Below are positions 33,771-47,046 of a stretch of DNA of 64,000 nt, piece after piece. Within the stretch, counting starts at the first letter, position 1, and each line of letters starts with the position of its first letter. The translations under genes were made by a program, and so were the position numbers. Origin of the DNA: Hofstenia miamia (lineage: Eukaryota > Xenacoelomorpha > Acoela); NCBI GenBank assembly GCA_004352715.1, contig SCFE01000020.1, positions 2,392,307 through 2,456,306 on the forward strand, in the 5' to 3' direction. The notes beneath the pieces are model-generated. The model saw only the letters and a program-made list of their open reading frames with translations, was not told the DNA's origin and searched no databases.

Positions 33771-34790
33771 CCCTCTTAGGCTATTAAACAAGTAGGCCTA
33801 ATTAAAGCTTCCGCAAAATACTCAGCATGACATCCAGCTGCACACAATAGGCTTCGCTTTGCATGTGTGAGGAAAGCAATGCGTCAACTACTCATTACTT
33901 TGAGAGCATGCAATGCAGATTTATTCTTTGGCTGCTATTATAAATTCAAGTCGCTTTGGGTTTCTATATAGTAATGTGCAAATACAGAATATATAATATG
34001 TGAATTGGTTTATTCGTCATACCAATGAATTTCTACTGTAATGAAAAGCACAATTTGCAGCCCATGCTGGAATACTAAAGCATTGACATTATTTATGTGC
34101 ATGTACAGTAGTAGCAGTATATAGAGATTCTCACATTAAGTCAAAGATATCACCAAACTTTTTTGGTTCTACTCGCCAATGGTGCAGATTGGTTTTCAAA
34201 TATCAAGATGTGTTGCTTTGGAAGGCAAAACGGTTTATGCATAGTAAAATTTTTCTATTGGTTCTTTTTAGGCTCATAATGTTTGGCATGATTAAAATTA
34301 CTAACTAAAATATTTATGTAATGTAGAATCGAAATTAACTTATTGTACCATTTCATTACTTACCAATAATATAATATTTAAGTTAAAATTTTAAATGTTC
34401 TTTAAAGCTAATGCTAATTCACCAATGTATTCTCACCGTGAAAAATGTGTGCATTTTGCAATCAGTGATTGACTATAATATCTAATCATTTATAACAAGT
34501 TTTATCTCAATATGTCACATATCTAATAATTTATAATTTTTTAATGAACTGTGTTAAGTTGTCTTTCTTCAGCCAATGAACATTTAACTATGCAATGAAC
34601 GGGATATATTCATGATTATGTTGTATATTAGAGTACATTCTAAACAGACCCTATTTTATATATTTTGTTTTTGAAGCTAAAATCTAGTAGTATGTAGGAT
34701 ATAAATATTTGTTACATCATTTGGTATGTATAATTGAAGCAGCACGTAATGTAAAAAGTGTCTAAAAGTCACATTTTATCGGAAGTGAAT
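33771..34790. other. AT-rich sequence, nothing recognised
   Basis: No coding or repeat signal seen. Confidence 0.4.
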
Positions 34791-34794
34791 TTTA

Positions 34795-35040
34795 TTTCGA
34801 TCTTCTATTTTTGCGGATTCCACAAAACTTCGGAAGGGAATTTTGTTTTGATTGTTTATTTTTGTGGATTCCACAAAACTTTGGAATAGAATCTTATTTT
34901 GATTGTCTATTTTTGTGGATTCCACAAAATGCTGGAATTTGCTGTTTCACTTGTAAAATATTTTTGTGGATTCGACAACACTTCAGAAGAGAGTTGTTTA
35001 ACTTGTTAATTATTTTTGTGGATTCCACAAAATATTTGAA
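34795..35040. repeat. Second palindromic repeat array, inverted relative to 22056-22445
   Basis: Five copies of TTTTTGTGGATTCCACAAAA spaced about 55-60 bp, with the spacer GCTGTTTCACTTGTAAAATA. That spacer is the reverse complement of one in the first array. The open frame 34811-35062 is a repeat translation. Confidence 0.88.
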
Positions 35041-36740
35041 GTTTTTGAAACTAAAATATTAATTACAAAAATGGAAAATGTGATTTATTCCATTTTTATG
35101 TGACTCTATGTTAAGGTCAATTTATAAAAAGTTCAATTTTTTTGAAAAATTTGCCCGAAAGATTACTTAATCTTACTTATTATGCATAATTTGATATCAA
35201 AAGATATTAATATACTTAATTAATAATATATTTCTAAAATATAACACCATCTAAAGCTTTTATATAAAACTACGACAAATACAAAAATACAAATGAACAT
35301 TTGGTGCAATGTTCGCCAACAATTCAAAATTAAAGCATGTACCACAACATTATTCTTGAGATGACAGTGTAAATTTTGACTGACAAAAGACAAAAAATTT
35401 CAAATTACAATATCCGTCAAAAACGAACTTCATAATAAAAATTGAGAGTTTTTTTGCTAAATCATTGTACAATGTACACAATAATTTCATAATGGGGCAA
35501 CTGTATTGAAATGTGCAAACTCTGCGTTAGGATAATGATGACAGTGTGTAAAGAACTCTACATTTTCTCTTATACAAATTTATAAAAATCCTACGAGATC
35601 ATCACTGAATTCTCTATGCAATGTAGAATACTGACATCAAGCTATCGTAGAAATAAAATCTACGATTCGGAATTGACGAGAGTGGTTATATTTTGACAAT
35701 GCATATAAAACACTTTTAAAAAATTTTTAAAAAACACTGTTCTTTATGAGAAGACTTTAAAGACCCTGGCAAGAAGGCACACAGGCGATAAAACAGCTAC
35801 AATCTCATAAGTTAAAATTTCTTGAGTTAATTCTTTCAACGTCATAAACTTCCTAAATAAAAGAGAAAATGAAATTCATAAATACGTCTACCATTGAAAT
35901 GCAAATGAAAATGTTAGAACTAGTGAATCTTCAACTCGAATAAAATAAATGCATTAACTTTTCAAAAATTATGGTATTGTAGCATTTAGTTACTCTAATT
36001 AACATTTTAATATAGAAGGATGTTTCACTATAAGCCGTTAATTTTAAGTTTAAATTACATATAGGATACCTCACGTCAGAAATATCCACTAAAAGTAATT
36101 TTAAATGCCAATTTCATTGGAATTGTAAAATGTTGTTATTTTCGCATTTAAACGAAATCAATAAATGATTTTTTTATTAGTAATGTACATTTAACCCTAT
36201 ACCTCCAGATGTACGAATACATATGCTGCATGAAGGTTATAATTTTAGCAACAATAATACAAAATTTTAATACATATTTTATCACCTCAATGTTCAATAC
36301 CTGTCAAGTGTATATTTTAATGCTATACATTACATAGGGTAGTAGTAACGCTTATAGTGTTGAAAGGGAAATTAAAGGTTACTTGTTTTACCATGTGCAT
36401 AAATGAGCGCATCCACATAAACAAAAAAAGACCAAGGAGCAAATAAAAAATTACCAATGAAATTTAATGTGTTACTATAATTCACCTATACGTTTCATTT
36501 CACGGTGCTTACTTTAATGTGAATTGCTTGATTTCAGTAGGTGATAAATATGTTCACTAAAGCACAAAAGTGCAGTTTTGAAAAAAATGGACTCAGAAAT
36601 ATCCAAGATTATATTATAGTGATGTTTGTTTCTAATGAAATTGAAATTTTTTAAGATGTAGGAAATGAATCTTACATTACTGCTAGAATTTGTCTCTGTA
36701 CTAACATCATGAAATAGTACGTCTACTTTTGCTACCAAAA
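35041..36740. other. 3' flank of the right receptor gene, nothing else recognised
   Basis: AT-rich. It would contain the 3' UTR of the minus-strand receptor, if 36741 is its stop. No transposon recognised. Confidence 0.4.
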
Positions 36741-36767
36741 TCAACCTAATCCATATTCATATATGGT
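36741..36767 (-). CDS. Right receptor gene: probable terminal exon
   Basis: On the minus strand, after acceptor agtttaatttag, the sequence reads TIYEYGLG and a TGA stop in phase 0. The position (about 300 bp downstream of the polyproline exon), the phase and the pattern (x-V/I-YE-x-G) match the left gene's last exon DVYEVGKL. The short length makes chance possible. Confidence 0.42.
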   Translation of the reverse strand, partial: TIYEYGLG

Positions 36768-37066
36768 CTAAATTAAACTTTTCACATGAATTCTATCTTT
36801 TAGCCCAGCATTCAATTGACATTGATGATATTTTTATTTGAGGTTAAATTAAATCGAGAATTCGGGTTTTTGTATTTGTTCTTGACGAAGACTTCATTAC
36901 ACAACAAATAAAATTAGTCTAACTAATTTTGAAGGTGTCAGGTGTTGAGAGCCCGAGTATGGTGTCAAAAAATGCATATTCTCGTCGCGAAGTAGCCATT
37001 TATATAGTAAAAAGCGCAGTATATATATATATATATATATATAGTGTGTAGAAAAACAACACTCAC

Positions 37067-37228
37067 TGCATTCGAATCAGTAGGTGGGACGCCATTTATT
37101 TGAATCACGGAAGAAATTTCACTATATGCAACTGTATTGTCAGACTCTTTCCGCGAACTAGAACTGGTCCTTGAAGGGTTTCTGGGTGGTAAATCTGGGG
37201 GTGACTTCCATTTTTTAATCAAATTAAC
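37067..37228 (-). CDS. Right receptor gene: cytoplasmic polyproline/ITIM exon
   Basis: A 162-nt exon on the minus strand, acceptor gatttttag, donor gtgagt, phase 0 to 0, 54 residues. It begins VNLIKKWKSPPDLPPRNPS, continues with a Ser/Arg stretch and DNTVAYSEISSV, and ends PPTDSNA. VAYSEI fits the ITIM consensus (S/I/V/L-x-Y-x-x-I/V/L), a site that recruits SH2-domain phosphatases in immune receptors. PPDLPPRNPS is a proline-rich, SH3-type site. Length, phases and both ends match the left gene's exon at 9770-9931. A copy shifted by 1579 bases is present at 38646-38807. Confidence 0.78.
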
Positions 37229-38645
37229 CTAAAAATCCATTTTTATCAGAAATTGTGTTATATGCTTTTAACTATGAAATTAAAATAACTACTCTGTGTG
37301 AGACAATAGCAAAAAAATACTGGGTAAAACAAGCATGGGTATACATCACAAAAAGTTCAGCAGCAATTTCGTATATCCGACAGTTCAATTTTGATCAATG
37401 ATTTGATACAAATAATCCTACAACAAAGGACTATATTATGCGTATCACAATGTTGAATTCCATTTGTTAATTTCTAACCAATCAAAATCTTTTTCTTTAT
37501 TCATTTTCATATACAACAATTACTTCGATATTCGGATTTCATTATCTGCTATTTATGTCCTAGAAATATTACCAGTGAAAATTTAATTACCAAGATGTTG
37601 CACATATTGTGAAGACATATCATGAGAATGGCGAAAGTTCGCAGCTAACTTTCGGCAATGAAAAACTAAAACAAGTTTTGTCAAGCCCCTTTCTCGAAAG
37701 TTTGATAAAAGTCTGGTGCACACATTCGACGAAACTTCAAATGAACTGTCTTCGATGGAAATTGAATAAATTCCAGCAATCCTACATACATTTGCTAAAA
37801 TGTTATCAGCATATACACGTGGCTGTTTTTACACTCGCATTATCGCCAATTAGATCTTGCAATATTGGAATAATGATAATCACATACTGCGAACTGATGA
37901 ATCAAAGATTCATTATGGAGTGGACTAGTAACAGTGTTAAAATAACCAAGTCACTTCATTGTCCCTCGATCGGACTCTCATCTTCTAAATGAAACCTCGA
38001 TTTTTCTTCGAAAACACTCACTTCTAAAATTTATTACAAAGTCACAATTTTTTGACTTCCAGCATAATACGCCTTGCAGACAAGGGAAATTTGAAGTGCG
38101 AATATTGCAAGAAATTTTCAGTTAAATGATTACTGGATGTGGTCATTCTTGAAAGACAGGATATACGGCAATGATCAGCTCGAGGACATTGAAATGTCAA
38201 CTAGTTACAATTAAAATGGATTTTATATCACACTAACCGGTAATCAAATTTCATTAATATTAAATTAATTTACCCACTCGAAATTCGTATGAATCAAACT
38301 TCCAACAAGCCGAAATTTTTAAGCTCGGATAGTTTTACTTTTAAGTATTTTCGGCTAGGCTCGGCTCGACAACATAAAACCTTTCAATGAGGTTCGTTTC
38401 AGCTCGATATTTTTTTAAAAATATTGCGCTCTCAGAATTGTTTACATGGCTCTTCCCATTATTTAATAAACATTTCTAAAATTAGATTATAAAAAAGGCA
38501 TATTGATGAAAAATATGAAAAATCTGCATAATCAAATTAACAAGCAGTACTATAAATTTGGTTTGCTTAAAAACGGCTCGTTGTATATCCAATGCAGTGC
38601 TTAAACTCGGCNTATATATATAGTGTGTAGAAAAACAACACTCAC

Positions 38646-38807
38646 TGCATTCGAATCAGTAGGTGGGACGCCATTTATTTGAATCACGGAAGAAATTTCA
38701 CTATATGCAACTGTATTGTCAGACTCTTTCCGCGAACTAGAACTGGTCCTTGAAGGGTTTCTGGGTGGTAAATCTGGGGGTGACTTCCATTTTTTAATCA
38801 AATTAAC
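38646..38807 (-). CDS. Second assembled copy of the polyproline/ITIM exon
   Basis: Identical to 37067-37228, inside the 1.58-kb duplication. If real, the receptor could include two ITIM exons by splicing; more likely it is an assembly copy. Confidence 0.55.
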
Positions 38808-40191
38808 CTAAAAATCCATTTTTATCAGAAATTGTGTTATATGCTTTTAACTATGAAATTAAAATAACTACTCTGTGTGAGACAATAGCAAAAAAATACT
38901 GGGTAAAACAAGCATGGGTATACATCACAAAAAGTTCAGCAGCAATTTCGTATATCCGACAGTTCAATTTTGATCAATGATTTGATACAAATAATCCTAC
39001 AACAAAGGACTATATTATGCGTATCACAATGTTGAATTCCATTTGTTAATTTCTAACCAATCAAAATCTTTTTCTTTATTCATTTTCATATACAACAATT
39101 ACTTCGATATTCGGATTTCATTATCTGCTATTTATGTCCTAGAAATATTACCAGTGAAAATTTAATTACCAAGATGTTGCACATATTGTGAAGACATATC
39201 ATGAGAATGGCGAAAGTTCGCAGCTAACTTTCGGCAATGAAAAACTAAAACAAGTTTTGTCAAGCCCCTTTCTCGAAAGTTTGATAAAAGTCTGGTGCAC
39301 ACATTCGACGAAACTTCAAATGAACTGTCTTCGATGGAAATTGAATAAATTCCAGCAATCCTACATACATTTGCTAAAATGTTATCAGCATATACACGTG
39401 GCTGTTTTTACACTCGCATTATCGCCAATTAGATCTTGCAATATTGGAATAATGATAATCACATACTGCGAACTGATGAATCAAAGATTCATTATGGAGT
39501 GGACTAGTAACAGTGTTAAAATAACCAAGTCACTTCATTGTCCCTCGATCGGACTCTCATCTTCTAAATGAAACCTCGATTTTTCTTCGAAAACACTCAC
39601 TTCTAAAATTTATTACAAAGTCACAATTTTTTGACTTCCAGCATAATACGCCTTGCAGACAAGGGAAATTTGAAGTGCGAATATTGCAAGAAATTTTCAG
39701 TTAAATGATTACTGGATGTGGTCATTCTTGAAAGACAGGATATACGGCAATGATCAGCTCGAGGACATTGAAATGTCAACTAGTTACAATTAAAATGGAT
39801 TTTATATCACACTAACCGGTAATCAAATTTCATTAATATTAAATTAATTTACCCACTCGAAATTCGTATGAATCAAACTTCCAACAAGCCGAAATTTTTA
39901 AGCTCGGATAGTTTTACTTTTAAGTATTTTCGGCTAGGCTCGGCTCGACAACATAAAACCTTTCAATGAGGTTCGTTTCAGCTCGATATTTTTTTAAAAA
40001 TATTGCGCTCTCAGAATTGTTTACATGGCTCTTCCCATTATTTAATAAACATTTCTAAAATTAGATTATAAAAAAGGCATATTGATGAAAAATATGAAAA
40101 ATCTGCATAATCAAATTAACAAGCAGTACTATAAATTTGGTTTGCTTAAAAACGGCTCGTTGTATATCCAATGCAGTGCTTAAACTCGGCT

Positions 40192-41144
40192 GGTGGAAAA
40201 GTCTTGTATGAATACATTGAGTGTGTTTTTAGTTACCTCAATAAACTTAATTCAGTTGTTTTAAAACGTGTAATGGCATGGATTTCTGCGATGTTTACAT
40301 TTATGTATGACCTGGATGTGAAGCTTGTGGTTTCTAGTAACAGCTGTTGCCCAGATTAGGCCATTGCGTGCGCTAGCAATTCTTCATTCAGTCAATGCTA
40401 TGCCTATTAAATGTTGTGTTCCGAAATGCCGCACTGGATATGTTTCAATTAAAGCATGTCAAACAGAGGAAAGTAAACCAAAGTAACATTTTTCGCTGAA
40501 AATTGGCTTATATTATTTTCATTGTTTTCAAGCTTTTAAGCAGCTAAATTTGAGCGATAATGTCGTAATAGCTGATTTTAGGCTTTTAAGCTGAAAATTT
40601 GAAGCGACTTTCTGATGTAGCATCTGCTTAGGCAGAAACAAGTAAATGTATGAATGCATTCCAATCATTGTTGATCTTTTTGTCAGAATAGTGCATTGCA
40701 ATAATACGCTGTTGTTTCTCGTGTTCAACATAGGTTAGATTTACTTCATTTCTCAAAGGAATTTATTCTTATGCAAAATTTGTTAACTTGGAATATTATG
40801 GAGTTTGTGTGTCATCATTATCAAAACTATTTAATCCAAAATTATTTAATGTTCTATTTTTAAAGATTGGATTTCATTTAATAGTAAGTTTTTATATTAC
40901 TTCAGTATACATACGGTACTTCAATTATAATATATGGTGGTGGTTCGTGGCTGATGCAAATGCAATTTTTTTTACAAAACACTCAAGAGCAACAAACTGT
41001 ATTTTTGAGTTCCAATAAATGCTAATAAAAATTATTATGGAAATACCGTAGGTGTTTTCTAAATTAAAATCTATGTATTAGAAAATGTATTCAGTGAAAA
41101 GTACCTCTTTATTTATAAATTAATTCAATTCATCATTAATAAAA

Positions 41145-41178
<34 letters not shown>

Positions 41179-42488
41179 NTATTGAAATAAGAGCCTAAAT
41201 TAGAAAGTTTTCTTGGCTAATTGTTTTCTTAAGAATTGCCTCTTATATACTATTTGTAAAGTGGTAGTTAGTGTACATAAAATACATTGTTATGTCAAAT
41301 TTTGAAAGAACATATAGGAGGTTAAAATTCGCAAGATATTTCACAATTTCTACAGCAATTTATCTTGAAAATCAGCAGTTGTGTACATCACGATTAATTC
41401 ATATTAACTGCTAACAATGGTTTGAGGTGCTTTTAATACCACACAGCTATGAATTCTTCAACAATTTTGAAAAATTTAGATGAAACTTGTCGATGTTGAT
41501 TAGAATTATCATGACAAACATAGAAATACTATATTTTAAAGTTTCAACATTATTTAAGCATGACAACGTACAGTATTGTTGTATCAAGGTAAACAGTGCC
41601 AGCTACACAGTATTTCAGTTGAGTTGTGAATTGGAGTACATTTTCAATGCCCTCGGTAGAAAGGGTTGGTTGTTTTTTGGCAAGGCCGGGTCCGCAGTGC
41701 ATGTTATTCCTAAAAATTGGGTGGCCAGGCCTAATTTGGCCCATTTGTTTTACTTTGGCCCGTAACCTTCAGTCAATAACCAGAATCATACAAAACACTT
41801 AACCCGAATTATATGGAAACACAAAAAAATTAACAACCTGGAATAGTTTGTTAAATAAAAGTTGCAATGCAAACTGGTACCATACTTGGAAATCTTTTTA
41901 AAACATACTCTTTTGCAAGATCAGCTAAAATTTGTGCACCGCATTTCATCCAGCTGTTTGTTTATTGTTGACCCGACAAGTTCCACAGCCCACATTAATA
42001 TTTTTTCCATCTTGGCAATTGTAGGCCGGTAGGAAATGTGGTATAACCTGACATATTTCCACCCTTCCCATCCCTATGAAATTTGTGTAAGACGTAATTA
42101 GTTGCTTATGATAGCAAGGATTTGATGAGTAGGGTGGGCTCTAAAAAAGAACCAGGAAAACTGAATATCAGATGATGCTTGCTAAGCTTTTCATAAAACT
42201 ACTTGTATTATTCTATAAGATCTGTGGGGTACAACAACTACCCAAGCCGTCTTCACATAGTGAAAAAGGAGACGTCTTTGATTTAGTGGTCACAATGTGT
42301 TACAGCAATATAAAAAACCTTCTATATAGCGAAAATTTGCAATTGAGATCAAAATATGGTTATATCTCCTTAAAAGCATTTTTTAAGTTCCCTATTTCAG
42401 AGTTGTAATATTAATAGTGGTTATCAGAAAAAAACATTTTCTCATTCAAATATATATTTTTTACATAATATAATTATAGTTATTTTTA
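40192..42488. other. Intron of right receptor gene, no gene recognised
   Basis: AT-rich, with a (TA)n tract and single N at 41150-41179. A GC-richer patch at 41645-41765 (GGCCAGGCC, TTTGGCCC) may be a repeat. No coding signal found. Confidence 0.4.
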
Positions 42489-44638
42489 ATGCCAAGTACA
42501 CCATCAATTAGAAGGATAAGGCGTCAAGTGCGTTCTGAATTTTTTAATGAAAATATTTCGTTGTGCAGTGTTAGTAAAGTAGATTCAAGCCAACACAATA
42601 TCTTACCTCAGAATAGCAATCAATCTAATGAACATGAACTTCAGTCTGAATATTTGGAATCTAATACTGAAGATCTGCAAACATATGATTCTGACAAAGA
42701 AAATTCAGAAACAGTTGAGGAAATAGAGGGATTGTTTGCAACTCAAAATGTAATTATCTTAAATACCATTCAATTGTAACAAATAATAAGAAAAAATTTA
42801 AGTGATAATTACATTTTTCGCTTATTACAATTTGTTGTTCATACTTCACTAACATCTTACGTGCTTTTAAGGCAACTTCTATTTTAAAACAGAATTACAT
42901 AAAATTGCAATTATCAAGTTTAATTCTGAGCAACAATTGTAAACATTTTATAGAGAACTAACATTTTATAGAGAACTGCATCTTTCAAAGATAAACTTAA
43001 ATACTGGAGCATCACAGAAAATATTAACCATTCTTCATTAAGAAAGTTATTGTTCATTTTAAATGATTTCATTCCAGAATTGCCAAAGGATCCTTGAACG
43101 TTGTTAGGAACAAACCGAATTATTCATCAACCTGTTAGTTGTGGTAGTGGAAAATATGTGTACTTGGGAATTCAATCCACTCTTAATGACTATGCAGCAA
43201 TACTAGATGAAGAGACAACTTCATGTGTTACAAGTATCAAAGTTGGAATTAACATAGATGGTCTGCCGCTTTTTAGGAGCTCTACTGTTACATTTTGGCC
43301 AATTCTTATGAAACTTTTAGACATCAATTCAACCATTTTATTGATAGGCATCTATTGTGGATCGGAAAAGCCAGTTGTAGAGATATTTTTGTCGGAATTT
43401 GTTAGAGAAGTACAATCTCTACATAATTCTGGGATTCAATTTTCGGGTAGAAAAATTCCCTTCATATTATCATTTATAATTTGTGATGCACCTGCAAAAA
43501 GTTTAATCAAATCTACTAAGCATCATAATGACTATTTTTCTTGTCATTATTGTGAAGTTGAGGACCAATATCTTAACACAATGTCATTTCCTCAAACAGA
43601 CGCTCTAAGAAGATCAAATTCATCCTTCAGAACAAAGCGTAATCCTGAACACCACACAGGAACTTCAATCCTAGAATAATTGGAGTTTTTTGATCTTGTT
43701 GACTGGAAAAATTCGAGATTCTTTTCGCTGTTGATTGTCAGGGAATGAAATAAATCAAATATCACAGCGCAATAAATTTAATTCCATTCATTCCATCAGA
43801 GTTCGTAAGAAAACCAATATTATTTACGAAAATTGATCGATGGAAAGCAGCGGAATTTCGGATTTTTTAGCAGTNTAGTATACTGGTATGGTTGTGATGC
43901 GTGATATTCTTGAAATAAATGCTTACAAACATTTCTTGGAGCTATGCATTAGTACAAGGCTTCTTGTGATTGTTCAGCAAGACTCACATTTTGTTAACTA
44001 TGCGCATCAACTTTTGGTGCATTTTGTTATGTCATATAACTCAATATATAGCACTGAAATTGTTTCCAATATTCACAATTAAAGTCACTTTGGTGAACAA
44101 GTTAGCTTACATGGAAACCTTGATTTATTTTCTTGCTTCTCTTTTGAAAGTTACTTGGGGCGCTTAAAGAGGTAAAAAATTTCAAATTTATATTTGAATG
44201 TAATTGAATATATGTGGATATGTGCGGAGTCCAAATAAGCCAATGGAACAAATAAATTGGAGACTTTGTAAAGCTTCATCAAGCCCTTGTCAATTTGGCA
44301 AGTCTAAACATGTTGTAAGCAAGGCTGATATAAGCATTAGTTCAAAATCTGGAAATAATCATTTTTTATATAATAAGTATGTGTACAAGGAATTAAGTGT
44401 AACCGTTGCAAAGAAACCTTTAAAGGTTTGCATTACATCATTAAAATATTTGACCTATGAAGATTTTTTCAATTATCCCTTTAATTCCTCGAAAATTGAC
44501 ATTTTCTGCATTTCAAATTTGTCAAATGAAGAAATCAATTTAGAAATACCGGCAGACAAACTGCAATGTATTAAAAAGATGTGCTGTGTTGTACAAAATA
44601 ATGTAGTTATTGTAATGCCCCTTCTTCATTTTGAATAG
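42489..44638 (+). pseudogene. tnp2/EnSpm-like transposase, decayed
   Basis: The start MPSTPSIRRIRRQVRSEF is followed by an acidic Ser/Asp region and a likely donor at 42751. After an intron (about 43000-43680) the frame reads FIPELPKDP, a stop where Arg is expected, TLLGTNR, then GINIDGLPLFRSSTVTFWPI, IGIYCGSEKP, IICDAPAKSLIKSTKHHNDY and a CHYCEVE zinc-type pair. This is the core block of a transposase family widespread in animal genomes and related to tnp2. A second stop falls at ILE*LEFFD (43677). Later pieces: MVVMRDILEINAYKHFL (43888 on), then, frameshifted, HGNLDLFSCFSFESYLGRLK, RSPNKPMEQINWRL (44225), and the C-terminal EDFFNYPFNSSKI...VIVMPLLHFE. Gene order is preserved, but at least two stops and two frameshifts kill it. 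Confidence 0.72.
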
Positions 44639-44782
44639 AATTAGCAATTTATATAATTTTTTATATAGGCTTAAAAATTTACTTAATTATTATCAACAAT
44701 ATGTTTAACATACATGATATCTATATTTTATTTTTTGAATTTTATGAAAGTTAACTAATCTACTTGATTTCATTATAGAAAC

Positions 44783-46068
44783 ATGTATGTCATTGTTCAA
44801 TTTGAGGCCGGTGAAGTTGAATATTTACCCACGTCATGGCTTGTCACATAGGCGACGTTTTTCTGATCCAAATGAAAACTGGTCTATTTTCAAAGTTGAA
44901 GTTTTAGGGAATGCAGGTATAAATTCCAATAATTCTTTTTCTATTCTTTTAGAAAATGAAAAAGTAGCACAACAAAGTACATCGCTTCTTAGATGGCTTT
45001 AGTGATCTAAGCTGCACAGAAATTCCATCTGTGAGAAGTCGTATTCCCAATAAAACGATATTTGACCCAGACCTTAACGAAACTTTTGATATGGGTGAAC
45101 AGAGCTTGAGAAAACGGTTAGAAATATTAATTATTTTCTTATAATTTCAATATTTAGTTCCTCCCCACTTCAAGAAAGAACAGCAATATTACACACATCT
45201 CCGAGTCTTTCACTACCCGCGTTCCCCACTCATGAATCCTTAACTTCCCTAATAGTAAATAGTAAATGTCATTCAAAGTATTTCTTGTCATAGTTATGGA
45301 ATAATATTTTATTTTTTAGCGAAACTGACATTAGAATGATGCTAGAAGATCAAACGGTGCTTTTGAGTCAAATCTTAGCTCAGTTAAGGTTATTAACTTA
45401 ATTTTTATCAAAGTAGTTATAACATTTTTAGGCAAAACAGTGAAAAATTAGAGGTGATATCAAGAGTGCAAGTGCACCACGAAAACCGGATCAGAGAGCT
45501 GAAGGCATTGATTATTAATAACCCACACAATGAATCTTTAAAGCAGTGCCAAACTATAGAAGATTTAGAAGCCTTTAAAAAACGTCTTGATAATTCAAGC
45601 TTCCTTCATGTAATGCTTCTAAAATTAGATTTAGCTATATTTTTTAGAATTTAATTTAGACATAGTAAAATGTTTAACAATATTAAATTCTATCTCATAA
45701 AATAGCGTTTCTTAATGAAATACAAAAAATTTATGATTTTTTCTGTAAAATAGAATAATATTTTTAAATAGCATTTCAAATTTCGTCTAGATTCATGTTT
45801 CGAATGTGTGGTGGTGACAACACAAGTTCCGTTATTAGGCGATTTGCCACAAAATCATGTCAGTGGACCTCATGCGCAAATTTAATTGGAAAGGAACAGG
45901 TGAAAAGTCTGGGATATTCACTTCATTCCCCAATGTTGTTAGTAGTATTTTTTTGTATTTTGTTATGTTAATCTTTCATAGAATCCACAAGAGTGCTTCT
46001 AGAGAATAGTGAAATTGATGAATATTTGAAGAAGATGTTAAAGAATATACCGGCTTCTAAAGACACAG
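44783..46068 (+). pseudogene. Multi-exon DUF4806-type gene downstream of the transposase
   Basis: The first exon reads MYVIVQFEAGEVEYLPTSWL, the usual start of DUF4806-type proteins. After a frameshift and in-frame TAG at 44847, it continues FSDPNENWSIFKVEVLGNAG to a donor at 44917. Further exons with good AG/GT borders follow: VAQQSTSLLRW (about 44950), EIPSVRSRIPNKTIFDPD (about 45010-45115), a Ser/Pro exon (about 45157-45270), ETDIRMMLEDQTVLLSQIL (45321-45388), the 45433-45653 block with QCQTIEDLEAFKKRLDNSSF, a block with NTSSVIRRFATKSCQW (45800-45900) and RVLLENSEIDEYLKKML (45980-46068). Same-strand position 150 bp after a transposase suggests the second gene of one element, possibly a DNA-binding accessory factor. 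Confidence 0.6.
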
Positions 46069-47046
46069 GTTTTGAGATTATTATTTTTGGTATTATTTGC
46101 GCTTAGGTGCTAAAGAATAAGTCTCATCATCAAAAAACCTTGTTTAGCAAGCTTTTTTAACTTCTTTGGTTTAATAGCATAATACAAATGTATTACTGTT
46201 CTATAAATTATTATTATTTTTTGAAATAATTGGTTTTTAGGTCACTGATTATTTATTATATTTAAAATATTTGATTGAAGTTTTGTTTTAGGATTGTCAG
46301 TAGCTCCACTTGTTTATTTATTGAAAATATATTTTCGAATTTGCATGCATAGATCCATGAAACATTTTGTTTGGAAAATGGAAATTGATTACGACCTGAA
46401 GAAGAGGAAATGGCTCATCTATTTTACAGAATGAAGTTGTTACTGTTCAGAAATGTAGATATAATTTTCTTTGCAATTCGTTTTTTCATTTTAGAATTTG
46501 CGTATTTCTATTACTATAATTAATATATTTCATTTAAAGTTGTATGGATAGGTGTAAAGTTATTAACATTGCTATTATCACTGATTACTGTGTCTTAGAT
46601 AATTGATAGTAGTAGTAAATATATAATACATTACATAGGATGTAATACTTTCTGTAGCAATAAATTTTTAGACTTCTTTCATCAGTAAACTTGGCATTAA
46701 GTGAATGAAAAAGTCTTCAGAATGTTTTGTGAAATTCAGGTAAATATAAAAACTTGATTGCTTTAGAATGTTAATTATATTTGTTATTTAAAATTATGAT
46801 TGTTATTTAACGTGGAGCTACTGACAGAAAAACGAAAAGTTTAATTTTTATTAAAACACTTTTTATATGCTGAATTATATGTTTTGGATTATTGCATAAT
46901 TTTATTCCAATATTTTTAGGATATATTTAGAGAAAACTGGATGATCTAGTTTCTGAGAATTTGAGTATAGATGCAGATTACATTTTTTTAAATTGCTTTT
47001 ATAAGCGCGTTTTAAGAACTGTTTTAACACGCATTTTAAGGGCTGC
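46069..47046. other. AT-rich flank between two DNA transposons
   Basis: No further exon was placed with confidence. From 46980, repeated GCGCGTTTTAAG / GCGTTTTAAGAA motifs begin; these resemble the GTTTTAAA-rich interior of the CAGGGTTGGCA MITE. Confidence 0.4.

Larger units (their letters stand above)
37020..40191. repeat. Tandem 1.58-kb duplication joined at a single N
   Basis: The sequence from about 37034 to 38611 recurs from 38613 to about 40191, apparently base for base. The join is a single N at 38612 next to a TA tract. It includes the ITIM exon and the open frame 37609-37992 (copy 39188-39571). That frame is AT-rich coding-like sequence without a recognisable domain. The N join and lack of divergence point to unmerged haplotypes or overlap, not a genomic duplication. 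Confidence 0.85.

Noticed and set aside
37609-37992. 127-codon open frame, repeated at 39188-39571
   Set aside because: Appears twice only because of the assembly duplication; no recognisable domain and it is antisense to the receptor intron. Not excluded as a gene, but unsupported.
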